A model generated the notes under the pieces. That model saw only the letters and a program-made list of their open reading frames with translations, made no database searches and was not told the origin of the DNA. Both the position numbers and the translations under genes were made by a program. A stretch of DNA of 64,000 nt from GCA-2770975 sp050248915. Its GTDB lineage: Bacteria; Cyanobacteriota; Sericytochromatia; UBA7694. Of the stretch, positions 17,746-26,329 are shown in pieces. Within the stretch, counting starts at the first letter, position 1; the number at the start of each line of letters is the position of its first letter. Where the stretch lies: positions 1-64,000 of the forward strand of contig JBFWRL010000003.1 of the NCBI GenBank assembly GCA_050248915.1, written 5' to 3'.

Positions 17746-19614
17746 ATGGATAACCCCATGAATGAATCGACCCAGAGCCGCTATGGCAGTGCTTTGCAAC
17801 GTTTATTGCCCGGCAGTGCGCCCACCCGGATTTTTCCCCCTGCGCCTGTGATTGGCAAAGATGAAATTGAAAGCCTGGGAGAGTGGGGCTTTGAAGACTC
17901 GGGATTTACAATCAATGAAAATGGCCACGCCACTTTTACCGGCGGACGTTACACCCTCAGTGGCTTAGAACTGCCCTCGCTGGTGCCCTGGATTGGTGAA
18001 ATGATGAAAGTCGAGATCAGCCGCGAAGACATCCACCGTTCTCCGGGCAGCCGCGAATTTCCTGCGGCCCGCCAACATGATGGTTTTTCAGAGGCCCTCT
18101 CGCAGTTTTTAAAGCCAGAACAGATCACGGCAGAGGGGGCCATTCGCCTGCGTCATGGCCATGGCCACACCCAAGAAGAAATGTACCAGGTCAATTATGG
18201 CATGTTGCCCCGCATCCCAGATTTGGTGGTCTTTCCCAATGAAGAGGAACAGATCTCGTCCCTGGTGGCTGCCGCACTCAAACACAATGTGGTTCTCATA
18301 CCCTATGGGGGTGGTACCAGCGTAACAGAGGCTCTGGTCTGCCCCAGCAACGAAGAGCGGATGATTGTCTCGGTCGACATGAAAGGCATGAACCGCATTC
18401 TCTGGATTGACCCGGTGAATCGCATGGCCTGCATTCAGGCCGGGGCCGTCGGCCGCCACTTGGTCAAACAATTGGAGAGTTATGGCTTTACCATGGGCCA
18501 TGAGCCCGACAGCATCGAATTTTCGACCCTCGGCGGCTGGATTGCGACCAATGCCAGCGGCATGAAAAAGAACAAATACGGCAATATTGAAGACATCGTG
18601 CTCGACGTTCACGTGGTTACCACGACAGGTGAACTTCGCCGCTCGGGCGTGGCCCCACGGGAATCTGTCGGCACGGACCCCCGCCAGTGGATCTTTGGCT
18701 CCGAAGGCAATTTGGGCATTATTACCTCAGCGGTGGTCAAACTCTTTGAATTGCCCGAAGCCCGCCGCTACGGCTCGATCCTCTTTCCCAGTTTCGAAGA
18801 AGGCACGGCCTTTATGTACGAACTGGCCAAAGCGGGCAAGCCCCCTGCCAGCGTGCGTTTGGTTGACAATGTGCAGTTTCAATTTTCAATGGCACTCAAA
18901 CCCGCCAGCACAGGCATGCGTGTACTCAAGAAAAAGCTCGAAAAGATGATTGTGACCCAGCTCAAAGGCTTTGATCCGCTCAAAATGGTGGCCTGTACCC
19001 TGGTCTTCGAAGGCCGGGCCGATGAAGTGGCCGAGCAAGAGCGGCGCGTTTACAAAATTGCCAACTTACATGGCGGCATGAAAGCCGGGGCCGAAAACGG
19101 CCACAAAGGCTACGAATTGACCTTTGGCATCGCCTATTTGCGCGACTGGATTATGAAACACTATCTCTTGGGTGAGTCGTTTGAGACCTCTGTGCCCTGG
19201 AGCCAATTGCTGGAGCTTTGTGAAAAGGTCAAGGCCCGCATCAACAAAGAGCACCAGGCCTTAAAATTGCCGGGCAAACCCTTTGTCACGGCCCGTGTGA
19301 CCCAGATCTACGATACCGGTGCCTGTGTCTATTTTTACCTGGGTGTCTCTTACAAAGGGGTTGAAAATCCCACCCAGACCTTTAAAGTGATTGAAGATGC
19401 GGCCCGCGAAGAAATCCTCAGCTGCGGCGGATCCCTCTCCCATCACCACGGCATTGGCAAATTGCGTCAGCATTTTTTGCCCGAAATCATGAGTGACACC
19501 CTGCTCAAGTGGAATGCCCTGGTCAAAGAGGCGGTCGATCCCCAAAACGTGTTTGGGGTAGGCAATCTCTACCCTGTGGCAGAATTGGCAAGCAAAACCG
19601 GGGGCAATGTATGA
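17746..19614 (+). CDS. Alkyl-DHAP synthase (AGPS-like FAD enzyme)
   Basis: About 622 residues. It closely resembles eukaryotic alkylglycerone-phosphate synthase along its length: FAD-binding PYGGGTSVTEAL, HEPDSIEFSTLGGWIAT followed by NASGMKKNKYGNIEDIV, FGSEGNLGIIT, SVRLVDNVQFQF, LLGESFETSVPW, RVTQIYDTGACVYFY and the active-site SHHHGIGKLR. The family exchanges the acyl chain of acyl-DHAP for a fatty alcohol, forming the ether bond. The ATG at 17746 has AAGG 8 bases upstream and is preferred over the GTG at 17716. The stop overlaps the next start (ATGA, 19611-19614), and that next gene makes both substrates. Confidence 0.92.
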   Translation: MDNPMNESTQSRYGSALQRLLPGSAPTRIFPPAPVIGKDEIESLGEWGFEDSGFTINENGHATFTGGRYTLSGLELPSLVPWIGEMMKVEISREDIHRSPGSREFPAARQHDGFSEALSQFLKPEQITAEGAIRLRHGHGHTQEEMYQVNYGMLPRIPDLVVFPNEEEQISSLVAAALKHNVVLIPYGGGTSVTEALVCPSNEERMIVSVDMKGMNRILWIDPVNRMACIQAGAVGRHLVKQLESYGFTMGHEPDSIEFSTLGGWIATNASGMKKNKYGNIEDIVLDVHVVTTTGELRRSGVAPRESVGTDPRQWIFGSEGNLGIITSAVVKLFELPEARRYGSILFPSFEEGTAFMYELAKAGKPPASVRLVDNVQFQFSMALKPASTGMRVLKKKLEKMIVTQLKGFDPLKMVACTLVFEGRADEVAEQERRVYKIANLHGGMKAGAENGHKGYELTFGIAYLRDWIMKHYLLGESFETSVPWSQLLELCEKVKARINKEHQALKLPGKPFVTARVTQIYDTGACVYFYLGVSYKGVENPTQTFKVIEDAAREEILSCGGSLSHHHGIGKLRQHFLPEIMSDTLLKWNALVKEAVDPQNVFGVGNLYPVAELASKTGGNV

Positions 19615-22283
19615 GCGCAGACGGTAACCGGGTTCTGCTGACAGGGGCAACAGGCTTTGTCGGCAAGGTCGTGCTCGAAGAGCTCTCACGCCGGGCTGAA
19701 ACTTTACAGATTGAACAGATCTATGTCTTGATTCGGGCAAAAAAAAGCCAGGCCGCAGAGGTGCGCTTTCGAGAAGAAGTCGTCGCCTCTGAATGTTTCA
19801 GTGCCCTGCCTGCAAACTGGGAGAGCCGGGTCAAGGTGCTTTCGGGCGACCTGACCGACTGGAAGCTCGATCCCGCCACGCAACAGGAGTTGCAAACTGA
19901 GTTGACCCATGTGATTCACTGTGCCGCCTCGGTGGCCTTTGATTTGCCTGTCAAAGAAGCTGCAGAGGCCAATATTGTCAGCGCTTTAAATCTCTTAGAG
20001 GTGGTGCGCAGCTGTCGCCACTTGAAGCGTTTTGTCGATGTTTCGACCGCTTATGTCTCGCCCCATTCGGGCAATGACCTCACCCCGATTCCCGAAGCGC
20101 TGGTGCCTTTGCCCGAATCGGCCGAAGGGCTGTTTAAAGGCATTATGGACGGCTCGCTCGAAGAAAAGGCCCTCTTGCAAAAATTGGGTTACCCCAATAC
20201 CTATACCCTCACCAAATGCCTGAGTGAACACCTTTTAAGTGAGCGCAAAGGGGAGATTCCCCTGGCGATTGTCAGGCCCAGTATTATTTCTGCAAGTTGG
20301 CAATACCCCCGGCCCGGCTGGATCGACAGTTATGCCGCATTTGCGGGTTTTGTTGGCCTGATTGGTGCGGGCATGCTCAAATGTGTCGTGGCCCAAGAAG
20401 AAACGGTTTTGGATATTGTGCCCTGTGATGTGGTCTCCCACCGCATTGTAGAAACGGCCTTTCAGCAAACGGGCACACCGGCGCTGGTGCAACACGTGGT
20501 CTCGGGCGTGGACCAAGGCTGCCGAATCGATACCTGCTTGGCGGGCATCGAAAATTATTTCCGCCGCCACCCCGTGCAGGGCTGGCCGGGACTCAAGGCA
20601 ATCAGCAACGGCGGTTCCATTGCATTTCAAGATTGGCTGCAACACAAATTGCCGACGATGTTTGCGGGCGCTTGGTTTGGTTTGCAGGGCAAGACCCGGC
20701 AAAAGCGCCAAATTCAAAAGGTCGTCGAAAAAATTCAGTATCTCAATGACGCGTTTCCTTATTTTACCCACAATACCTTTCGCTTTGAATCCGCCACCCC
20801 GATGGCCTTGCAAGGCTTTGATTCTCGTCTGTATATAGAACGGGTCTGCAAAGGGGTTCACACCCATTTGATGCGCGCCAATCCTGCAGAAACCCTGCTG
20901 GGGGGGGCCGAGCACCGCCACCCCAAAGGCGATCTGGCCTGGGCAAGGCAACAGCCACGTGGCAACTGGGCCATTCGCACAGCTGCGTATGTGGTGCGCA
21001 AGGGCTTGCGCCGCAGCAATGATCGCATTTCGTTTGATCGGGAGGGCTTTGAAAGAGCCCTCAGTCAGGTACCGGCAGACAGCTTGCTGATTTTGGTGCC
21101 CAGCCACCGCAGTTATATGGATTTTGTGCTCTGTTCATATTTGGTTTTTGCCCATCCCGAATTGAATATTGCCATTCCACGCATTGCCGCTGCCAGTGAC
21201 TTTGGTAAATTGCCGCTCTTGGGCTGGTTTTTGCAAAAGACCCACGCCTTTTATATTCGCCGGGGCACAGGCAAAGCAGATCCTGAATTGACCCAGCGGA
21301 TTGAAACCTTGGTGGCGCAAAATGAGACCTTGGAATTTTTTGTCGAAGGCACCCGCAGCCGCTCACGGCAATTTTTGGCCCCCAAACGGGGAATCTTACG
21401 GGCTTTGCAGCAAACGGGCGTAAATTGCACCCTCTTGCCCATTGCCATTAGTTACGACTTGGTGCCCGAAGCCCGGCCTTTTTTGCAAGAATTGCAGGGG
21501 GGCCCCAAAGAGCGCATGAAAATGCGCACCTTTCTCAGATGGACCGGGCGTCTGATGGCCCAAAAAATTCGCTTGGGGCAGATCCATTTAAGCTGTGGCA
21601 CCCCGCTTGAACTCAATCCCGAAACAGATATTCACGCCTTGAGCCGCTCGATTGTGGGCGAATTGCAGGCCAAAACGGCGGTTTCGACCTTACATTTACA
21701 GGCCTTTTTGCAACACCACCCGGTTGAAGGGCTCGATTTAGAATGGCTGCAAAAGGCCATCCTGGACCGGGGAGGACAGGTGATCAGCAGCCCCCTGCAA
21801 GATGTGCAACATGTTGACTGGCTGACTGAGCGCACCATGCGCTATCACTGGAAACACTATTTTTACGCAGATTTGCTGGCACTTTTGCCCGGTCATCCCG
21901 TTTTTGATCGGCATATCCACGAAAATGCCTACCGCCCCGAGTGGAAAACGCCTGCACCCGGCAATCCCCGCGAAGATCTCCCGCTCTTGCGGCTCTTAAA
22001 AGCCCTGTTTGAGCCCATGACCCGCGACTATACCCAAATTATGGACCTGGCCCGCCAACAAGGGCACTTGCCCCTGCAGGCAGAAACCTTGGTGGCTTCG
22101 GTGCCTGAGATTTTCTTGCCAGTGGCAGAAGAGGTGCTCAGAGAGTTGCGCGAACGGGCCCTGATGGTGCCCGATGAAGCCACCCAACGCCTGGTGCCCG
22201 GTGAAAAATGGGAAGAAATCCGGGCCTTTTCTCTGGCCTGTGGTTGGCACGAAGCCCTGAATTGTGTGAAAACAGCGTCATGA
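19611..22283 (+). CDS. Fatty acyl-CoA reductase / DHAP acyltransferase fusion
   Basis: 890 residues in two enzymes. The N-terminal half is a FAR-type reductase: LTGATGFVGK (11-19), STAYVSP, the catalytic YTLTK (Y198, K202), and a FAR C-terminal-like FPYFTHNTFRFES (about 382-394). The C-terminal half is a GNPAT/PlsB acyltransferase: HRSYMD (H499-D504, the HX4D motif), FYIRRGTG (548), FVEGTRSRS (577) and LLPIAISYD (608), closest in pattern to DHAP acyltransferases. It would reduce acyl-CoA to fatty alcohol and acylate DHAP, feeding the AGPS encoded upstream. ATG 19611 overlaps the AGPS stop; the frame reaching back to 19509 lies inside AGPS and is ignored. Confidence 0.88.
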   Translation: MSADGNRVLLTGATGFVGKVVLEELSRRAETLQIEQIYVLIRAKKSQAAEVRFREEVVASECFSALPANWESRVKVLSGDLTDWKLDPATQQELQTELTHVIHCAASVAFDLPVKEAAEANIVSALNLLEVVRSCRHLKRFVDVSTAYVSPHSGNDLTPIPEALVPLPESAEGLFKGIMDGSLEEKALLQKLGYPNTYTLTKCLSEHLLSERKGEIPLAIVRPSIISASWQYPRPGWIDSYAAFAGFVGLIGAGMLKCVVAQEETVLDIVPCDVVSHRIVETAFQQTGTPALVQHVVSGVDQGCRIDTCLAGIENYFRRHPVQGWPGLKAISNGGSIAFQDWLQHKLPTMFAGAWFGLQGKTRQKRQIQKVVEKIQYLNDAFPYFTHNTFRFESATPMALQGFDSRLYIERVCKGVHTHLMRANPAETLLGGAEHRHPKGDLAWARQQPRGNWAIRTAAYVVRKGLRRSNDRISFDREGFERALSQVPADSLLILVPSHRSYMDFVLCSYLVFAHPELNIAIPRIAAASDFGKLPLLGWFLQKTHAFYIRRGTGKADPELTQRIETLVAQNETLEFFVEGTRSRSRQFLAPKRGILRALQQTGVNCTLLPIAISYDLVPEARPFLQELQGGPKERMKMRTFLRWTGRLMAQKIRLGQIHLSCGTPLELNPETDIHALSRSIVGELQAKTAVSTLHLQAFLQHHPVEGLDLEWLQKAILDRGGQVISSPLQDVQHVDWLTERTMRYHWKHYFYADLLALLPGHPVFDRHIHENAYRPEWKTPAPGNPREDLPLLRLLKALFEPMTRDYTQIMDLARQQGHLPLQAETLVASVPEIFLPVAEEVLRELRERALMVPDEATQRLVPGEKWEEIRAFSLACGWHEALNCVKTAS

Positions 22284-23311
22284 AACAGGGCCAGACATCG
22301 CGATACCTGATCACGGGCGCCACGGGCTTTCTCGGACGCCATGTGATAGAACAATTGGCGGCCTCAGAGGCTGGATTTATCCCCCTGGTCCGCGACCCCT
22401 TGAGTTGGGAACAGCGCGAATGGGGAAAAGACCTGCAAGCCGAAGAGGTGGTCTGTGGGGGCCTCGATGATCTTGAACGTTGGCAAGACAGCCTGCCCAG
22501 CTTGGCAGGTATTTTTCATCTGGCAGCCCTGGTGCGCCACAGCCGCAGCGATAGCGAAGTGCTGTATGCGGCCAATGTACAAGGCACGTTAAACATGGTC
22601 AAATTGGCCGCGCGCAAAAAATGCCGCTTGGTTTTTGTCTCGACTTCGGGCACAGTGGGGGTCTTTAACAGCAAACAGGAATGGGCCGATGAACATTCCC
22701 CCTATTGTGAGCCCATGATCAGCGACTGGCCCTATTACGACTCCAAATTGCAGGCCGAGCGCGAAGCGCGCAAACTGGCCCAAGAATTGGGGGTGGAATT
22801 GGTCATTATTCGTCCACCAGTCTTGCTGGGCCCAGGGGATCATCGCTTTCGCTCCACCGGGCACATTATTCGCTATATGCGCAAACGCCTGCCTTTTTTA
22901 ATTCGCGGGGGCATGCATTTTATCGACATCAGAGACGCGGCTGCAGCCTTGATTCGCGCCATGATACATGAAAGCCCCCAGCCGGTCTACCATCTCAGTG
23001 GGGTGGCTTGCAGCATCGACAGTTTTTTTCGCATGGTCGAAAAGGCCTCAGGAATTGGTCCTGTGCCCCCCCAATTGCCGCACCCCTTGGCGTTGACCAT
23101 TGCCCGCACAGCCAGTGGCCTGAGCAAAATACTCCCAGGCAACCATGAAAGCCCCCTGCCCGACCCTGTGGTGGTCGAAATGGCTGGCAAATACTGGGAT
23201 GTGCGCTCGCGTTATGCGGCCAAAGATCTGGGTTTCCAGAACCGCCACGGCCAAGATACCATCGACGACACGGTCAAGTGGCTCAAGAACCACCACCCGC
23301 AACTGCGTTGA
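22280..23311 (+). CDS. Extended SDR, candidate acyl/alkyl-DHAP reductase
   Basis: 343 residues from the ATG at 22280, which overlaps the upstream stop (ATGA). It is an extended short-chain dehydrogenase of the epimerase/3beta-HSD type: YLITGATGFLGRH for NAD(P), VSTSGTVGV, the catalytic YYDSK and RPPVLLGPGD. As third gene of the ether-lipid operon it could reduce the ketone of acyl- or alkyl-DHAP, the step still missing to reach alkyl-glycerol-3-phosphate. That is inference from context; a sterol- or sugar-directed dehydrogenase would look the same. Confidence 0.8.
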   Translation: MKQGQTSRYLITGATGFLGRHVIEQLAASEAGFIPLVRDPLSWEQREWGKDLQAEEVVCGGLDDLERWQDSLPSLAGIFHLAALVRHSRSDSEVLYAANVQGTLNMVKLAARKKCRLVFVSTSGTVGVFNSKQEWADEHSPYCEPMISDWPYYDSKLQAEREARKLAQELGVELVIIRPPVLLGPGDHRFRSTGHIIRYMRKRLPFLIRGGMHFIDIRDAAAALIRAMIHESPQPVYHLSGVACSIDSFFRMVEKASGIGPVPPQLPHPLALTIARTASGLSKILPGNHESPLPDPVVVEMAGKYWDVRSRYAAKDLGFQNRHGQDTIDDTVKWLKNHHPQLR

Positions 23312-23324
23312 ATAGGCCCGATTT

Positions 23325-23345
23325 GAACCGTTACCGGTTCTTTAC
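23325..23345. terminator. Candidate terminator between convergent genes
   Basis: GAACCG-TTAC-CGGTTC forms a 6-base stem followed by TTTAC, between the end of the ether-lipid operon and the end of the GNAT gene. The T-run is short, so this is only plausible. Confidence 0.35.
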
Positions 23346-23866
23346 ACTCTTTTGGCCATCTGCCATTCGTCGAGGTATTCCCCATTGACCTTGAGAGCCA
23401 TGGGCTCGTTGCCAAACTGTTCAAAACCCAGCCGCTGATAAAGCCGAATGGCAGACGAATTGTAAGCCCCTACTCCCAATTTGACGATGGCCACGCCTTG
23501 GCTTTGGCCCCAGTCCAGACAGGCTTGAATCAACAGAGGTGCCAGCCCCTGCCCCTGATATTCAGGTTGGACATAGACGCCCACCAAGAGCGCATTGTGG
23601 CGCTCTTTGCGCGATTCGCCCCGCACCAGTCCAGCCATGCCAACCAAGACTCCCTCGGCTGTTTCGGCCACATACAGGCATTGATCTTGTCCAGCCAAGC
23701 TGGATGTTATCCGCTTTTGCCAAAAGCTGTCGGGCAGGTCTTTTTGCTCAGCATAATCTGAGCTAAAGGCCTCAGGAAAGCGCAAGAGCCCGTCTAAACG
23801 CAGGGCACGATAGGCGGCGAGATCGCTGAGTTGAATCGGTCGGATCACAGGTCGGGGTTCAGTCAT
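23342..23866 (-). CDS. GNAT family N-acetyltransferase
   Basis: About 174 residues. The acetyl-CoA-binding motif A is VYVQPEYQGQGLAPLLI, followed by NSSAIRLYQRLGF, as in GNAT enzymes. The acceptor is unknown. Two ATGs lie in tandem; the second (23866) has GAGGA at better spacing than the first (23869). The gene stands between the ether-lipid and hydrogenase operons and has no visible link to either. Confidence 0.85.
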   Translation of the reverse strand: MTEPRPVIRPIQLSDLAAYRALRLDGLLRFPEAFSSDYAEQKDLPDSFWQKRITSSLAGQDQCLYVAETAEGVLVGMAGLVRGESRKERHNALLVGVYVQPEYQGQGLAPLLIQACLDWGQSQGVAIVKLGVGAYNSSAIRLYQRLGFEQFGNEPMALKVNGEYLDEWQMAKRV

Positions 23867-23946
23867 CATTCCTCGGGAGGGGGGTATTTCTTACAAATAT
23901 ACCTTTTTGTCTGCCTGCTTGGGGGGCTTGAAACAGGTTCATCAGT

Positions 23947-24996
23947 TTAACAAATCCGGGGCAATTGTTCTCCACTGAGCAAATCCAACAAGCGAGAAGT
24001 GCCATAGGCATTTTTGAGCAAAACCTGGGGGGGGCCCGCTTGCACGCTGCCTATTTGGGCCGCGGCCCAACCCAATGGGTGATCTCTCATGAGATTCAGC
24101 GCCGCCTCGGCCTGGGCCTGGGGCAAAAACAACAGCAATTTGCCTTCGTTGGCAACATAGAGTGGATCAAAGCCCAAAATTTCACAGGCACTTGCCACGG
24201 CGGGGGCCACAGGGATGTTTTCGGCCTGGAGCGCGATTTGAACCTCGGCTTGGTTGGCGATTTCGTTGAGCACACTGGCCACCCCGCCCCGGGTGGGATC
24301 GCGCAGGCAGTGGAGCTCGAGCCCGGCTGAGAGCAGGTCTTGCACCAAAGTGTGTAAAGGGGCACAATCGCTGGCAACAGGCCCTTCGAAGGCCAGGCCT
24401 TCGCGTTCGGCCATCACCGCCATGCCATGGGACGCAATGTCCCCATTGATCAAAATGGCGTCTCCGACTTGTACAGAGGCGGGGGTGATTTCCAGGGGGG
24501 TCTGTATCAGCCCAATTCCGGCGGTGTGAATAAACAGTCCATCACCTTTGCCCTTTTCGACCACTTTGGTGTCTCCCGTGACCAATTGAACCCCACACAA
24601 CTTGGCCGCACGCGACATACTGGCGAGAACCCGCTTTAAGATACCCATTTCCAGGCCCTCTTCGAGGATCAGGCCGACACTCAAATAGAGGGGCAGTGCC
24701 CCGCACATGGCCAAATCGTTGACGGTGCCGTAAACGGCCAATTGCCCAATATCTCCCCCAGCAAAAAACAGCGGCTGCACCACATAAGAATCACAGCTGA
24801 AAGCCAGCCGCTGTCCTAACACAGGCAACACGGCCCCATCGTGAGCGGGAGCCAAGAGGGGATTGGCAAAAGCCGGAAAGATCTGGTTCTGGAGTAAATT
24901 TTGCATCAGGCGGCCGCCGCCCCCGTGGGCCAATAGCACCCGTTCGCTGGCGTCCAGAGGCAAAGGGCAGTTCAGATCAAACGAAAATTCACTCAC
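23947..24996 (-). CDS. hypE: HypE, hydrogenase cyanide-ligand maturation
   Basis: 349 residues, ending in PRIC, the C-terminal cysteine that HypE uses to carry the carbamoyl group later dehydrated to thiocyanate. AIR-synthase-like motifs are visible: LLAHGGGGRLMQ, NDLAMCGA, LVTGDTKVVEKGK, DPTRGGVA and NEGKLLLF. It works with HypF and passes cyanide to HypC-HypD for the Fe(CN)2CO site. It starts with GTG in a GTGA overlap with hypD and is the last gene of the 15-gene operon. Confidence 0.95.
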   Translation of the reverse strand: MSEFSFDLNCPLPLDASERVLLAHGGGGRLMQNLLQNQIFPAFANPLLAPAHDGAVLPVLGQRLAFSCDSYVVQPLFFAGGDIGQLAVYGTVNDLAMCGALPLYLSVGLILEEGLEMGILKRVLASMSRAAKLCGVQLVTGDTKVVEKGKGDGLFIHTAGIGLIQTPLEITPASVQVGDAILINGDIASHGMAVMAEREGLAFEGPVASDCAPLHTLVQDLLSAGLELHCLRDPTRGGVASVLNEIANQAEVQIALQAENIPVAPAVASACEILGFDPLYVANEGKLLLFLPQAQAEAALNLMRDHPLGWAAAQIGSVQAGPPQVLLKNAYGTSRLLDLLSGEQLPRIC

Positions 24997-26084
24997 AGGG
25001 CATGTCTCCTGAATTGGTAATAGGCGGCGCAGGCCCCTTCACTGGACACCATCGTGGCCCCCAGGGGCTGCTCGGGGTGACATTTTTTGCCAAAAGCCGG
25101 GCAATCGGGCGGCTTTTTAAGTCCTTGCAAAATGGCACCGCTGATACATTCTGCCGGTTCTGGGACCATGAGGGTTTCCAGCCCAAAGCGCAGGCTGGCA
25201 TCATAGCCCCGATACGCGGGGCTCAGACCCAGGCCGCTGGCGGGCAGCTCTCCCATGCCCCGCCACTGCCGGGGCACAACTTCAAAAACCTCGGCCATCA
25301 TGGCCATGGCCGTGGGATTGCCGGTATTTTTGACCACGCGGGCATAGGCATTGAGGACCGCGTGTTGGCCTCTTTCGAGCTGTTCTAGGCAGAGCAAGAT
25401 GCCCTGCAAGATATCGATGGGTTCAAAGCCTGTGACGACAATTGGCACCTGGTATTTCTCTGCCAAAGGGCCATAAGCTTGGAGCCCCATCACTGTGCAG
25501 ACATGGCCCGCAGCCAAAAATCCCTGTACCCGGCAGCCCTCAGATTGCAAAAGGGCCTCCAATGCCGGGGGCACCAGCACATGGGAGACCAGCAGCGAAA
25601 AATTGGCCAGCCCTTCTCGGGCCGCCTGATACACCGCCATGGCATTGGCGGGAGCGGTGGTTTCAAAGCCCACGGCAAAAAAGACCACCTGTCGGGCTGG
25701 GTTTTGGCGAGCCAGGGTTAAGGCATCCAAAGGCGAATAGACCATGCGGATATCTGCGCCCAGGGCTTTGAGACTGCGCAGATCCTGTTTGCTGCCCGGC
25801 ACCCGCAACATGTCCCCAAAGGTGCAGAAGATCACCTCAGGCATGGCAGCAATTCGGTGGGCCTGATCGAGCATTTCAAGCGGGGTTACACAAACGGGGC
25901 AGCCCGGACCGTGTAAGAGTTCCACCCCTGGGGGCAAGAGCTGGTCGAGCCCGTATTTGACAATGGCATGGGTTTGCCCGCCACAGACCTCCATCAGGGT
26001 CCAGGGCCGGGTCACGCTTGCAGCAATTTGGCGAACCAGGGTTTTGACCCCAGCGGGATCGCGGTATTCGTCGAGGTATTTCAT
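24993..26084 (-). CDS. hypD: HypD, hydrogenase Fe(CN)2CO assembly
   Basis: 363 residues. Hallmarks are MEVCGGQTHAI, HGPGCPVCVTP, FFAVGFETTAP and AAGHVCTVMG; the C-terminal part holds the cysteines of the [4Fe-4S] cluster (about CISGAIL, DCPAFGKKCHP, GACAAYY). With HypC it forms the scaffold for the iron-diatomic-ligand unit of NiFe hydrogenase. The ATG overlaps the hypC stop (ATGA). Confidence 0.95.
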   Translation of the reverse strand: MKYLDEYRDPAGVKTLVRQIAASVTRPWTLMEVCGGQTHAIVKYGLDQLLPPGVELLHGPGCPVCVTPLEMLDQAHRIAAMPEVIFCTFGDMLRVPGSKQDLRSLKALGADIRMVYSPLDALTLARQNPARQVVFFAVGFETTAPANAMAVYQAAREGLANFSLLVSHVLVPPALEALLQSEGCRVQGFLAAGHVCTVMGLQAYGPLAEKYQVPIVVTGFEPIDILQGILLCLEQLERGQHAVLNAYARVVKNTGNPTAMAMMAEVFEVVPRQWRGMGELPASGLGLSPAYRGYDASLRFGLETLMVPEPAECISGAILQGLKKPPDCPAFGKKCHPEQPLGATMVSSEGACAAYYQFRRHAL

Positions 26085-26329
26085 GTTTCCAGCTCGCTTT
26101 CTATCTCCATCACCCGTTGCAAATCCGCCAGGACTTGCTCAGCGACTTCGGCATCCAGCTTTGAAAGCGCAAAACCCACGTGGACCAACACATAATCCCC
26201 GAGCTGGGCTTCGGGGACATAGGCCAAACTGACCTGTTTGAGAATACCCCCAAAACTCACTTTGGCCGGGCGCAAAAGGTCATCGGGGTCGAGGATTTCG
26301 ATAATTTCACCGGGCAAAGCTAAACACAT
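26081..26329 (-). CDS. hypC: HypC, hydrogenase maturation chaperone
   Basis: 82 residues, starting MCLALPGEI with the essential N-terminal Cys2, and containing LGDYVLVHVGFALSKLD as in all HypC proteins. It carries the Fe(CN)2CO unit from HypD to the large subunit. The ATG lies inside the end of hypF (10-base overlap) with AAAGGAG upstream. Confidence 0.95.
   Translation of the reverse strand: MCLALPGEIIEILDPDDLLRPAKVSFGGILKQVSLAYVPEAQLGDYVLVHVGFALSKLDAEVAEQVLADLQRVMEIESELET

Noticed and set aside
20235..21107. 290-codon open frame on the minus strand
   Set aside because: It is opposite the well-supported reductase/acyltransferase fusion gene.
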